Source of the DNA: Blautia sp.
GTDB lineage: Bacteria; Bacillota; Clostridia; Lachnospirales; Lachnospiraceae
Length of the DNA stretch: 64,000 nucleotides
Assembly (NCBI GenBank): GCA_026169535.1
Contig: JAPFCU010000071.1
Span: forward strand, 80,782 to 144,781
Direction: 5' to 3'
Positions 1 to 9,973 of this stretch are shown here, piece by piece. The translations under genes were made by a program, and so were the position numbers. The notes under the pieces were generated by a model. That model had not been told where the DNA came from. It made no database searches and worked only from the letters and a program-made list of their open reading frames with translations. The first letter of the stretch is position 1, and the number at the start of each line of letters is the position of its first letter.

Positions 1-37
1 ACTCCTCAAATTTATCAATATCCAACTGTTCCCACAT
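1..37 (-). CDS. 5' end of a CDS running off the window (MWEQLDIDKFEE...)
   Basis: ATG (complement of 35-37) preceded by AAAGGA; starts just after the cupin stop codon; truncated by the window edge. Confidence 0.5.
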   Translation of the reverse strand, partial: MWEQLDIDKFEE

Positions 38-58
38 GGTTTTTCCTTTCATAAAAAA

Positions 59-385
59 TTAGTCCAAAATAATCAGGGCCATAAATACCAGATTCTCTTC
101 TCCGGAATTTGTCATAGCATGACCTTTTCCGTCTGGAGTAAACGTCATATCTCCAGCCTGGACCATACGGAGTTCCCCATTATCGCTGTAAATTCCTTTT
201 CCGGAAATAATATAATAAGTTTCACTTTCTCCGTGATGTTCATGAAATCCAAGAGAACAGCCTGGCTCCAGAGTAACCTCTGCATAAAGACGACATTTTC
301 CATTTAACTGCTCTTCATTCAGAATATGTTTGATCAGTACATGTCCCTCTCCGCCGCACATTTTCTCTACACAAGTTGTTTCCAT
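59..385 (-). CDS. small single-domain cupin protein
   Basis: 108 aa with cupin motifs (GCSLGFHEHHGESETYYIISGKG, GDMTFTPDGKGHAMTN). Confidence 0.85.
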   Translation of the reverse strand: METTCVEKMCGGEGHVLIKHILNEEQLNGKCRLYAEVTLEPGCSLGFHEHHGESETYYIISGKGIYSDNGELRMVQAGDMTFTPDGKGHAMTNSGEENLVFMALIILD

Positions 386-431
386 ATTTTTTGTCCTCCT
401 TTATAATCTTATCCTGTAGTAATGATACAGG

Positions 432-911
432 TTATTTATGGTAGGGTTCATTATTCAGTATCCGGTAGCCTCTGTAAATCTGTTCCAGAAGTATCATCTG
501 CATCAGCTGGTGGGGAAACGTCATTCTGGAAAAACAAAGCTTGAAATCTGCACGTTTCAGAATCTGATCACTGAGCCCAAGGGATCCGCCGATAACAAAA
601 TCTATAGTACTTTTTCCCTGTACGCCCAACTGTCCAAGTTTCTCAGACAATTCCACAGAGTCCAGCATTTTTCCGTCCAGAGCAAGAGCGATAACATAAT
701 CCTGCTCACGGATATGCTTCATCAGACGCTCTCCCTCTGTATTTTTTATTTGTTCATTCAGTGCATCGGATGCTTTGTCAGGAGTCTTTTCATCAGTCAC
801 CTGACAAAATGTCAGCTTACAATACCTGCTTAAACGTTTTGCATATTCCTGGATACCAGAAGTAAGATACTTTTCTTTTATTTTTCCGACAGACAAAATA
901 CGAATTTCCAT
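432..911 (-). CDS. rlmH: 23S rRNA (pseudouridine1915-N3)-methyltransferase RlmH
   Basis: 159 aa, SPOUT/RlmH motifs (ALDGKMLDSVELSEKL, FVIGGSLGLSDQ, LEQIYRGYRILNNEPYHK). Confidence 0.95.
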   Translation of the reverse strand: MEIRILSVGKIKEKYLTSGIQEYAKRLSRYCKLTFCQVTDEKTPDKASDALNEQIKNTEGERLMKHIREQDYVIALALDGKMLDSVELSEKLGQLGVQGKSTIDFVIGGSLGLSDQILKRADFKLCFSRMTFPHQLMQMILLEQIYRGYRILNNEPYHK

Positions 912-943
912 TGTATTTGAAAATTTCTCCTTTTTTTCTTCAT

Positions 944-3613
944 TTAAAGACTTTCTTCAATATAATTCTGGAATTCCTCCATCGACATAAGAACCTTTCT
1001 GGGTTTCGTTCCCTCTTCCGGTCCAACGACTCCGGCATCACAAAGCTGATCCATAATACGGGCAGCTCTGTTAAATCCTATCTTGAACATTCGCTGGAGC
1101 ATGCCAATAGAAGCTTTTTCTTTATCAATGATAAATTTACCTGCTTCTTCAAAATAGACATCTTTTTCCTCATTTCCGGAACCTGCACCTGCAATGCTGA
1201 CAGTATTGACCTGCTGTTCGATCTGCGTATCATATTCCACTGTCGGATTTTTGCTGGAAAGGAATTCTACAATACTGCTGACCTCTTCATCCGATACAAA
1301 CGCTCCCTGAAGACGTACAGGTTTCTGATATCCCTGAGGATAGAACAGCATATCTCCCTTTCCCAGAAGCTTTTCTGCTCCATTCATATCCAGAATGGTT
1401 CTTGAATCCACACCAGAGGATACAGAAAATGCAATTCTGGAAGGCATGTTTGCCTTGATAAGCCCGGTAATAACATTTACAGAAGGCCTCTGAGTTGCAA
1501 TGATCAGGTGGATCCCGGCAGCACGGGCAAGCTGGGCCAGACGGCAGATAGCATCTTCCACTTCGCCCGGAGCAACCATCATAAGGTCAGCAAGCTCATC
1601 GACTATGATTACGATCTGAGGCATTTTTTCCGGCGGAGTTTCACCTTCCGGTATCTTCATATTTTCTACTTTACGATTATACTCTTCCAGATTACGTACA
1701 TTAAATTCCGCAAAGGTATTATATCGGTTCATCATCTCCGTAACCGCCCAGTTTAAAGCTCCGGCTGCTTTTTTCGGATCAGTGACTACCGGAATAAAAA
1801 GATGGGGAATTCCATTATATACACTTAATTCAACTACCTTTGGATCGATCATGATCAATTTTACATCATCTGGTGACGATTTATATAAAATGCTGACGAT
1901 CAGAGTATTAATACAGACAGACTTACCGGAACCGGTAGCTCCCGCGATCAGGAGATGCGGCATCTTGGCAATATCTGTTACAACAGGTTTTCCTGCGATA
2001 TCCTTACCTACTGCAAAGGACAAGGTGGACTTTGCCCCCTGAAACTCCTGAGACTGGAGAATCTCCCTTAACATAACTGCATGATTTTCTTTATTAGGTA
2101 CTTCGATGCCCACAGCTGCTTTGCCTGGAATGGGCGCTTCAATACGAATATCCGCTGTGGCAAGATTAAGTTTGATATCATCTGCAAGGCCTACGATACG
2201 ACTGACTTTGACTCCCATTTCCGGCTGCAGTTCATACCGTGTAACCGTTGGTCCGCAGCTTACATTTGTGACAGTTACATTTACACCAAAATTATGAAGT
2301 GTCTCCTGAAGCTTCTGTGCCGTTTTGCGAAGATGAGCATCAGAGTCTCCCTGAGATTTTCCGCTTCCGCGTTTTAAAAGCTTTAAGGGAGGATAATGAT
2401 ATTCTTTTTTTTCTGCAGCTGTTTTTGTAGAAATCTCCTGTTGTATATTTTGTATTCCGTTTTCAATTTCTTTCTTGGAAGATTTTGGATTTTTATGAGG
2501 CTGAGATGGCTCAGGCGCAGCTGTTGTCTCCTGGGAAACAGAGTCTGCACTGTCAAAATCAAGAGAGTCTGCAGGAGAAAAATCCTCAAAAAGATCCGGT
2601 ACAGCTGCTTCTTCTGCAACAGGATCTGATCTGTGGATCTGAAATTCCAACTGATCTTTTCCGGTTTCCTCTGCACCTGTTTCAACATTGTTGTCAGAGG
2701 AAGCGACTGATGGATTTAAATCAAACTCTGCAGCTGGCGGTCTGGAAGGTTCCAGCTTTGTACCTTCCAGAAATCCGTGACTTTCTTCGGATGACTGAGT
2801 TTGAACAGACTGTCTGGAAACAGCCATTTCGTTTTCTGCCTCCAGTGCCTGGGCAGCTTTTTTTTCGGCTTCCAAAGTTTCCTCTAAACGACGGATCCTT
2901 TCTGCCTGACGAAGTTCTTTTTTCTGACGACGTTCTTGTTCACGAATCTCCTTTTTCAGATCACGCTCCGGCTGTCCCTCCATATAAAGTTCATGACCGC
3001 CTTTTACAAGCCCGAGAATTCCATCCCAGATTTTAAAAACAAAATCAAAAAAGGACTTCTGAGTAATAATGATCAAAGAGATCAGCATGACTGCTATAAT
3101 GATAATGTACCCGCCAGCTACTCCGAAGGCCTGGGTTGTTGACATGCAGATTGCGCCTCCTATCACACCTCCTCCGGTATGATATTCTGCACAGAGATGA
3201 TAATAATCAGAAATCGTAGTACTCTGAATATATCCTTCTGTTAGAAGCTGAACAAATCCGCACACGAAAATAAAAAATACAAGAGCTGCCAGAAGTTTTT
3301 TGTAAGCAAGTCTGTTACGTCTGTTTGACATAAAAAAAGCCGCTCCTACAAAAAGGAATACAGGAAAAACATAAGCCGGAAGTCCAATGATACCAAAACA
3401 GACGGTACTGATCTGTTCCCCTACTGTTCCTCCAAATCCAAGGTTGCTGAGTACCAGGATCATGGATGCAGCCAAAATGATCAGTAAAATGATCTCGGTC
3501 TGGAATCCACTGGCAGCTCCCTGCTTTTTGGAAGTGCTTTTTTTTCTGGCTGTATTTTTTCTAGTTGTTTTTGTGGTTCCCTTTTTTGCTGTCTGATTTT
3601 TTGCTGCTGCCAT
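944..3613 (-). CDS. ftsK: DNA translocase FtsK/SpoIIIE
   Basis: 889 aa; N-terminal TM segments, Walker A IAGATGSGKSVCIN, VDELADLMM, C-terminal gamma winged-helix domain. Confidence 0.95.
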   Translation of the reverse strand: MAAAKNQTAKKGTTKTTRKNTARKKSTSKKQGAASGFQTEIILLIILAASMILVLSNLGFGGTVGEQISTVCFGIIGLPAYVFPVFLFVGAAFFMSNRRNRLAYKKLLAALVFFIFVCGFVQLLTEGYIQSTTISDYYHLCAEYHTGGGVIGGAICMSTTQAFGVAGGYIIIIAVMLISLIIITQKSFFDFVFKIWDGILGLVKGGHELYMEGQPERDLKKEIREQERRQKKELRQAERIRRLEETLEAEKKAAQALEAENEMAVSRQSVQTQSSEESHGFLEGTKLEPSRPPAAEFDLNPSVASSDNNVETGAEETGKDQLEFQIHRSDPVAEEAAVPDLFEDFSPADSLDFDSADSVSQETTAAPEPSQPHKNPKSSKKEIENGIQNIQQEISTKTAAEKKEYHYPPLKLLKRGSGKSQGDSDAHLRKTAQKLQETLHNFGVNVTVTNVSCGPTVTRYELQPEMGVKVSRIVGLADDIKLNLATADIRIEAPIPGKAAVGIEVPNKENHAVMLREILQSQEFQGAKSTLSFAVGKDIAGKPVVTDIAKMPHLLIAGATGSGKSVCINTLIVSILYKSSPDDVKLIMIDPKVVELSVYNGIPHLFIPVVTDPKKAAGALNWAVTEMMNRYNTFAEFNVRNLEEYNRKVENMKIPEGETPPEKMPQIVIIVDELADLMMVAPGEVEDAICRLAQLARAAGIHLIIATQRPSVNVITGLIKANMPSRIAFSVSSGVDSRTILDMNGAEKLLGKGDMLFYPQGYQKPVRLQGAFVSDEEVSSIVEFLSSKNPTVEYDTQIEQQVNTVSIAGAGSGNEEKDVYFEEAGKFIIDKEKASIGMLQRMFKIGFNRAARIMDQLCDAGVVGPEEGTKPRKVLMSMEEFQNYIEESL

Positions 3614-3643
3614 GTTCAGGCATCCCTCCTACTAACTGATGAT

Positions 3644-4522
3644 TTATAACATATAATTTCCTACCAGCACTGCAATCCCAATGATAAAACAGTAATATGC
3701 AAAATAGCGGAACTGTATTCGATTTACCAGTTTAAGTAAAGTTCTGCAGGTAAAATACCCTACAACAGCAGAAACGATCATCCCCAACACATAGGTAAAT
3801 CCCAAGCCTATTGTCATATCGTTGGAAGCAAACTGTCCTAATTCCATGCAAAGTGCGCCAATAATAGCAGGTATTGAAATAATATAGGAATATTTCACTG
3901 CAAAGCTGCGGGTAAATCCGCTCATTAATCCCGCACTGATAGTAAGTCCGCTTCTGGAAAGTCCCGGAAACACAGAAAGTCCCTGACAGATACCAATCCA
4001 CATGGCATTTCCGAATTCAGCATCCCGGGCAGCTTTGTGCCCTCCAAGACGACTGAAATCAACCACAAGAAGGAGAATTCCGGTAATCAGAATCCCTGCT
4101 CCGGGTATCAGTTTGGAATGAGAGGCAAGGGCAGCCAGCCTGCGCGCCGTATAACCCAGAAGTGCTGTAGGAATCATAGATACCCAGACTAAAAGTGCAA
4201 ATTTCTTGTAAGTGCTGCTGATGATTTTGGCATAACGAAGTCGGTCTCCTGTTCTGTGGTTATGAATATAAAGGGACAGATTACCTATCATATCACAGAG
4301 CATGTCCACTGTTTCCAGACAAATACGGATAATGTCTTTTCGGAAGGTAAGGATCACAGCGGCAAGAGTTCCAAAATGGAGCATGGTCTCCAGAAGAAGC
4401 CCTGGTCCCCTTTCCATTCCCAAAAGATCCTGAATTATGCAGAGATGACCGAAACTGCTTACTGGAAGGAATTCCAGTATTCCCTGTATCACTGCCAGTA
4501 ATACTATATATAATACCGTCAT
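3644..4522 (-). CDS. uppP: undecaprenyl-diphosphatase UppP/BacA
   Basis: 292 aa; QGILEFLPVSSFGHL and PGLSRSGLTISAG motifs. Confidence 0.93.
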   Translation of the reverse strand: MTVLYIVLLAVIQGILEFLPVSSFGHLCIIQDLLGMERGPGLLLETMLHFGTLAAVILTFRKDIIRICLETVDMLCDMIGNLSLYIHNHRTGDRLRYAKIISSTYKKFALLVWVSMIPTALLGYTARRLAALASHSKLIPGAGILITGILLLVVDFSRLGGHKAARDAEFGNAMWIGICQGLSVFPGLSRSGLTISAGLMSGFTRSFAVKYSYIISIPAIIGALCMELGQFASNDMTIGLGFTYVLGMIVSAVVGYFTCRTLLKLVNRIQFRYFAYYCFIIGIAVLVGNYML

Positions 4523-4653
4523 ATTTCTATCCTTTTCTTTCGTCGGTTTTCCATCAGATCAGTGAAAACTGCTCACTGAACGAAACAAGTATATCATATT
4601 TCAAAGCAACTTACAAGAGAACACAGAAAAAATCGAACATGTGAGCGATAAAA

Positions 4654-4676
4654 AGAGACCGGAAAATCCGGTCTCT
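4654..4676 (-). terminator. intrinsic terminator downstream of the bifurcating-complex operon
   Basis: AGAGACCGGA-AAA-TCCGGTCTCT stem followed on the minus strand by TTTTT. Confidence 0.85.
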
Positions 4677-4691
4677 AAATTCTGCTGTTAT

Positions 4692-7600
4692 TTAGTTTGC
4701 ATGAGGTAATCTTGCATCGATCATGTTCATGAGATGATCTGTAGAACGAAGCGGTGCAACAAATTCTGCATCCTCTACTGCAACCAGTTTAGCATTTTCA
4801 CATGCAAGAACTCCACCGTAGATTTCGCCCATTTCTGCATAACGGTAAACAGGAAGTTTATCGTTCATTTCATCAGAGATATCTTCGATATCATCAAACG
4901 GCATTTCAACTTCATATACATGAGCCAGCTCTGCTGCAACTTCCCAGTTGGAGAATACTACGTCTTCTTCAATAGCCTGTTCTACAATCTGGAGTCTGCG
5001 CTCTGTATTAGTGAATGTACCATATGTAGATGCAAATCCTGTTCCCGGAATTACAACATCAGCAAGTTTTGCAGATTCAGTCATATGAGTATCGCAAACC
5101 ATCAGGAATACCAGCTCTTTAAGAAGTGCCGGATCCGGATCTTCGCCAAATACCAGAAGTGCTTTTACACCTTCCATTGCTTCTGCGCCTGCAGTAACAC
5201 CAAGATCGATCAGACCCTGACTGTTGTTTTTCGCTTTCAGCATAAGGATACCGTCACGAGCTTTTCCGATATGACCGGAAACAACTGCAATGTCACCAAG
5301 AAGTGATGCTGCTTCAGTAGTTACAACATTCTGCTGGAATACGATCATTGCTTTCTTGGCATTTGCATACAGTTCAGCAATTTCTTTTGCGTCCTCGGAT
5401 ACGGAAGCATTTTCTACAGAAGCTTTAAATGCATCAAAGCCTTCTGCAGCTGTGCCCTTGCCCATATCTACCAGTACTTTTGCAACGCCCTTGAAGAATC
5501 CAAGGCTGTTGTCTGTTTCGACAGTCTTATAAACAAAGCTCATATGATCCTGTGCGTATCCTTCTGGATTTACAAGAATAACCTTAGCGCCGTTTTTAGC
5601 TGCCTGTTTCAGTTTCAGACGGATTACCTGATTTTCTTTTGCAATAAATCCTGCACAAAGGATCACTTCTGCAGAAAGAAGTTCATTGATGGTATTCGGT
5701 GTTGCATTTACGCCAAGAACCTTCTCAAGTCCGTTCTCTCTGTTGTTGAAACAAAGTGTTTTAGCACCGATAGAATCTGCAAAGCTCTTGATCACATATG
5801 CTTCTTCATTTGTATATCTGTCAGAAATTGCTACTGCTACTGCATTTCTTCCATATTTAGCTGCAAGAGCCTCTGCTTTCTTAGCAGTAAGGACAAACGC
5901 CTCATGATAATCTACCTCAGTAAGCTCTCCGTCTTTTCTTGCCATTGGCTCAAGAAGCTTGCCTTCCATCACGGAGCAGTCAAAGCCGAATTTACCTCTT
6001 CCGCAGAGAAGTCCTTTATTCACAGCGCCTTCTCTGTCCGGTGCAGCTTTTACAAGCATATCACCATAAGTTTCCAGATGCATGGAGCATCCAACTGAGC
6101 AGTATGCACAGGTTGTGTCTGTAACATCTGTATCAAGAGGAACAGATTTTTCCAGAGTCAGGTTTTCCTGAAGAGCTCCTGTCGGACAAACACTTACACA
6201 CTGACCGCAGGAAATACATCCTGTTTCAGAAAGCGGCTGCTCAAGTGCCGGCATAACTACTGTATCAAATCCACGTTTCACAAGGCCGAGAGCACCTACG
6301 CCCATCACCTCATCACAGGCACGTACACAAAGTCCGCAGAGGATACATTTATTTGGATCTCTCAGGATGAACGGATGCTCATCATGGAATTCCACTTCAT
6401 TAATATCACCTGCCAGACGGTCTGGATCTACATTATACATGTTTGCGTAGGAAATAAGTTTACATTCAAAGTAATCCTTACATCCGCACTCCAGACAACG
6501 GTGAGCTTCCTCAACTGCCTGCTCTTCGTCATATCCGAATACAACCTCTGTAAAGTTGTCTTTTCTTTCTTCAGCATTCAGCTGTTCCATAGTCGGACGG
6601 CACATTCTCTCACGGTCTTCAAATGTAGCCGGAGTTACGTCCTTTTTGGTTACATAATAGTTTGGCTCGTATTTGATCTCTTCTCCACGAAGATAAGCAT
6701 CTACGATCAGATAGCTCTTCTTTGCATCACCGATGGACTCAACTGCGATGGAGATCTTGTCATTACCGCAGTCACCGCCGGCAAATACGCCAGGAAGTGC
6801 TGTCATATAGGTATCCTTATCGTATACAAGACCGCCTTTTCTTGTAAGCTCAACGCCTTCCATACCATCTGCGTTTACTCTCTGTCCAATAGCCAGGATG
6901 ACAGTATCTACGTCGATAGTCTCTGTCTTGCCTTCAACCGGAACCGGTGCGCGACGACCGGAAGCATCCGGCTCACCAAGTTCCATAACCTGAAGTACCA
7001 TCTGACGGCAATGTCCGTTTTCGTCAGAGATGATTTCAAGAGGATTTGTCAGGTTCAGGAAGATTACGCCCTCTTCCTCTGCCTCTTCGATCTCGATCAT
7101 ATCTGCAGGCATCTCGTCTTTTGTTCTTCTGTAGATGTTGTAAACCTTGTCAGCACCAAGGCGTACTGCTGTACGGCAGGCATCCATAGCTGTGTTGCCG
7201 CCGCCGACGATAGCAACATTTTTGCCAAGGTCAATGTCTTCGTTGCGAACAACCTTACGAAGGAAATCGATACCACCGATTACACCTTCTGCATCCTCAC
7301 CTTTGCAGCGAACACCGGTGGATACCCACGCACCGATACCTACACAGACAGCGTCATAATCTCTGCGGATAGTTTCAAAAGAGATATCCTCGCCGATTTT
7401 GGTGTTTGTGACCATGGTCACACCCATTTTTTCAAGAACAGCAATCTCTTCATCCAGAACTTCTTTCGGAAGACGGTATTCCGGAATGCCATAACGGAGC
7501 ATACCGCCAAGCTTCGGCATTGCCTCATAGATGGTGATATCGTGACCAAGCTGACGAAGGAAGTATGCCATGGAGATACCGTAAGGACCACCGCCGATAA

Positions 7601-8192
7601 TAGCAACATTCTTGCCTGTATCCGGCTCACAATCCGGAACAAATGGATCTTCGCCAAATTCATCTGTATCTGCAGCAAATCTCTTCAGATTTGCAATAGC
7701 GATCGGTTCGTCTACCAGACCACGGCGGCAGGCTGTCTCACATGGATGAGGACAGACACGTCCGATTGCGCCCGGAAGCGGAATATTTTCTCTGATCAGT
7801 TTGATTGCTTCTTCATACTGACCATTTGCGATCAGTCCTACATAACCCTGGCAGTCTGTTCCAGCCGGACACGCAAGCATACATGGCGGACGGCAATCTC
7901 CTTTATGGTTGGAAAGAAGAAGCTCCAGGTTTGTTTTTCTGGATTCAATTACACGTGGTGTATTGGTATGGATGATCATGTTTGGTGCAATCTCTGTTGC
8001 ACAGGCTTTCCAAAGCTTTGGATTACCTTCCATTTCTACCATACAAAGTCCACATGCACCGTAAATTTCTGTTCTTTCATCATAGCAAAGAGTAGGGATA
8101 AAAATATCGTTCTCTTTGCAGACATCAAGAATGGTCTGTCCGGGAAGTCCGTAGACCTCTTTTCCGTCGATATTTAATCTGTATTTATTCAC
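4692..8192 (-). CDS. 1166-aa fusion: NuoG-like [2Fe-2S] N-terminus + GltD/NfnB-like NAD(P)H oxidoreductase + two [4Fe-4S] ferredoxin motifs + molybdopterin-oxidoreductase-like C-terminal domain
   Basis: CYDERTEIYGACGLCMVE; CPHPCETACRRGLVDEPI; two GxGGxx(G/A) dinucleotide folds (AIIGGGPYGIS, AIVGGGNTAMD); CILCGLCVRAC and CISCGQCVSVCP; CAYCSVGC...LLCGRGKFG. Confidence 0.85.
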   Translation of the reverse strand: MNKYRLNIDGKEVYGLPGQTILDVCKENDIFIPTLCYDERTEIYGACGLCMVEMEGNPKLWKACATEIAPNMIIHTNTPRVIESRKTNLELLLSNHKGDCRPPCMLACPAGTDCQGYVGLIANGQYEEAIKLIRENIPLPGAIGRVCPHPCETACRRGLVDEPIAIANLKRFAADTDEFGEDPFVPDCEPDTGKNVAIIGGGPYGISMAYFLRQLGHDITIYEAMPKLGGMLRYGIPEYRLPKEVLDEEIAVLEKMGVTMVTNTKIGEDISFETIRRDYDAVCVGIGAWVSTGVRCKGEDAEGVIGGIDFLRKVVRNEDIDLGKNVAIVGGGNTAMDACRTAVRLGADKVYNIYRRTKDEMPADMIEIEEAEEEGVIFLNLTNPLEIISDENGHCRQMVLQVMELGEPDASGRRAPVPVEGKTETIDVDTVILAIGQRVNADGMEGVELTRKGGLVYDKDTYMTALPGVFAGGDCGNDKISIAVESIGDAKKSYLIVDAYLRGEEIKYEPNYYVTKKDVTPATFEDRERMCRPTMEQLNAEERKDNFTEVVFGYDEEQAVEEAHRCLECGCKDYFECKLISYANMYNVDPDRLAGDINEVEFHDEHPFILRDPNKCILCGLCVRACDEVMGVGALGLVKRGFDTVVMPALEQPLSETGCISCGQCVSVCPTGALQENLTLEKSVPLDTDVTDTTCAYCSVGCSMHLETYGDMLVKAAPDREGAVNKGLLCGRGKFGFDCSVMEGKLLEPMARKDGELTEVDYHEAFVLTAKKAEALAAKYGRNAVAVAISDRYTNEEAYVIKSFADSIGAKTLCFNNRENGLEKVLGVNATPNTINELLSAEVILCAGFIAKENQVIRLKLKQAAKNGAKVILVNPEGYAQDHMSFVYKTVETDNSLGFFKGVAKVLVDMGKGTAAEGFDAFKASVENASVSEDAKEIAELYANAKKAMIVFQQNVVTTEAASLLGDIAVVSGHIGKARDGILMLKAKNNSQGLIDLGVTAGAEAMEGVKALLVFGEDPDPALLKELVFLMVCDTHMTESAKLADVVIPGTGFASTYGTFTNTERRLQIVEQAIEEDVVFSNWEVAAELAHVYEVEMPFDDIEDISDEMNDKLPVYRYAEMGEIYGGVLACENAKLVAVEDAEFVAPLRSTDHLMNMIDARLPHAN

Positions 8193-8207
8193 AGTCTATA
8201 CCTCCTA

Positions 8208-9962
8208 TTAAACTCTCTTTACTGCACCAAATTTACAGGATTCTTCACACTTGCCGCACTTAATGCAGATAGCCGGATCGATCTTATGCTGCTGTTTCTT
8301 CTCGCCGCTGATCGCTCCAACCGGGCAGTGTCTTGCACAGGCTGTACAGCCCTTGCAGTCCTCTGTGATCTCATAGTGAATAAGAGCCTTACAGGATTTT
8401 GCAGTACATTTATGATTGTAAATATGATCCTCATACTCATTGCGGAAGTATTTCAGGGTAGTCAGTACCGGGTTCGGAGCAGTCTGTCCAAGTCCGCACA
8501 TAGCACCGTCCTTGATCTTTGCTGCCAGTTCCTCCAGAAGTTCGATATCTCCGTCACGGCCCTCGCCCTTTGTGATTCTTTCCAGGATTTCCAGCATTCT
8601 CTTGGTACCGATACGGCAGTAGTTACACTTACCGCAGGATTCTTTCTTTGTAAAGTCAAGGAAGAAACGAGCCATATCTACCATACAGGTGTCCTCATCC
8701 ATAACGATCATACCGCCGGAACCAACGATAGCACCTGTTTTATTGATATCTTCATAAGTAACAGGGGTATCGATCAGTTCTGCCGGGATACATCCGCCGG
8801 ATGGTCCGCCCATCTGAACGGCCTTAAATTCTTTGTCGTTTTTGATTCCGCCGCCAATGTTGTAGATAACTTCTTTCAGGGTCATTCCCATAGGAACCTC
8901 TACAAGTCCGCCTTTCTTGATCTTACCTGCAAGAGCAAATACCTTGGAACCTTTGGATTTCTCAGCACCTCTGTCAGCAAAGGCCTGGCCGCCGTTTGCG
9001 ATAATCCATGCAACGTTTGCATAAGTTTCTACGTTATTAATGTTGGTCGGAAGCTTCCAGTATCCCTTTGCAGCCGGGAATGGAGGTTTCAGACGCGGCA
9101 TACCTCTCTCACCTTCCAGAGAAGCGATCAGAGCGGTCTCCTCACCACATACGAATGCACCTGCACCAGCTTTGATGCGAATATCAAAGTTGAAATCTGT
9201 TCCAAACAGATTCTTTCCTAAATAGCCTTGTTCTCTTGCCTGTGCCATGGCAATGTCCAGACGTGCGATTGCAAGCGGATACTCAGCACGGCAGTAAATA
9301 ATTCCTTCTGTAGCTCCGGCAGCAAAACCGCCGATGATCATACCTTCAAGAAGGGAGTGCGGATCGCCCTCAAGTACGGAACGGTCCATGAATGCACCCG
9401 GGTCACCCTCGTCTGCATTACATACCATATATTTCTGTGCGCCTTTGTTAGATTTAATGGCATTCCATTTGAACCATGTCGGGAAACCGGCACCTCCACG
9501 TCCACGGAGTCCGGAAACCTTGATCTCCTCGATTACTTCATCCGGGGTCATGGATGTGATAACTTTGCGTGCTGCCTCATAACCGCCGGTAGCTATGTAC
9601 TCTTCGATCTTCTCAGGGTTGATCTGTCCGCAGTTACGGAGAACAATTCTCTGCTGCTGGGAAAGGAAAGCCTCATCCTCAGCTGGGATCACATATTCTT
9701 CCACCGGTTTGCCGCCCATCAGGTGTTCTTCCACGATGCGCTCTACTTTATCTGTTGTACATTTGACATATCTTGCTTCAAGAGCACCTTCATCGTTATA
9801 TACATCAACGATAGGCTCCAGATAACAGGTACCGATACATCCTGTTTTGTCGATCACGACATTTGTAAGATTTTTTTCTGCTGCGATGCGCTGAAACTCA
9901 TCAGAGGTCTTCTTCGCTCCGGTAGCAATACCACAGCTGCCTTGTCCTACAACAACTTTCAT
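8208..9962 (-). CDS. NuoF/HydB-like NADH-binding FMN iron-sulfur subunit with N-terminal thioredoxin-like and C-terminal 2x[4Fe-4S] domains
   Basis: 584 aa; GRGGAGFPTWFKW, ADEGDPGAFMDR, SCGKCNYCRIGT, C-terminal CKGCTACARHCP / CIKCGKCEESCK. Confidence 0.93.
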   Translation of the reverse strand: MKVVVGQGSCGIATGAKKTSDEFQRIAAEKNLTNVVIDKTGCIGTCYLEPIVDVYNDEGALEARYVKCTTDKVERIVEEHLMGGKPVEEYVIPAEDEAFLSQQQRIVLRNCGQINPEKIEEYIATGGYEAARKVITSMTPDEVIEEIKVSGLRGRGGAGFPTWFKWNAIKSNKGAQKYMVCNADEGDPGAFMDRSVLEGDPHSLLEGMIIGGFAAGATEGIIYCRAEYPLAIARLDIAMAQAREQGYLGKNLFGTDFNFDIRIKAGAGAFVCGEETALIASLEGERGMPRLKPPFPAAKGYWKLPTNINNVETYANVAWIIANGGQAFADRGAEKSKGSKVFALAGKIKKGGLVEVPMGMTLKEVIYNIGGGIKNDKEFKAVQMGGPSGGCIPAELIDTPVTYEDINKTGAIVGSGGMIVMDEDTCMVDMARFFLDFTKKESCGKCNYCRIGTKRMLEILERITKGEGRDGDIELLEELAAKIKDGAMCGLGQTAPNPVLTTLKYFRNEYEDHIYNHKCTAKSCKALIHYEITEDCKGCTACARHCPVGAISGEKKQQHKIDPAICIKCGKCEESCKFGAVKRV

Positions 9963-9973
9963 ATCTCTACCTC

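Noticed and set aside
438-2377. Several plus-strand ORFs opposite rlmH and ftsK
   Set aside because: Antisense to strongly conserved genes; no independent evidence of coding.
2383-2688. 101-aa minus-strand ORF inside ftsK in another frame
   Set aside because: Overlaps the low-complexity linker of FtsK; artefact of composition.
6375-8177. 600-aa plus-strand ORF
   Set aside because: Entirely antisense to the well-supported 1166-aa fusion gene; Cys/Ile/Phe-rich composition is typical of antisense read-through; no SD or family motif.
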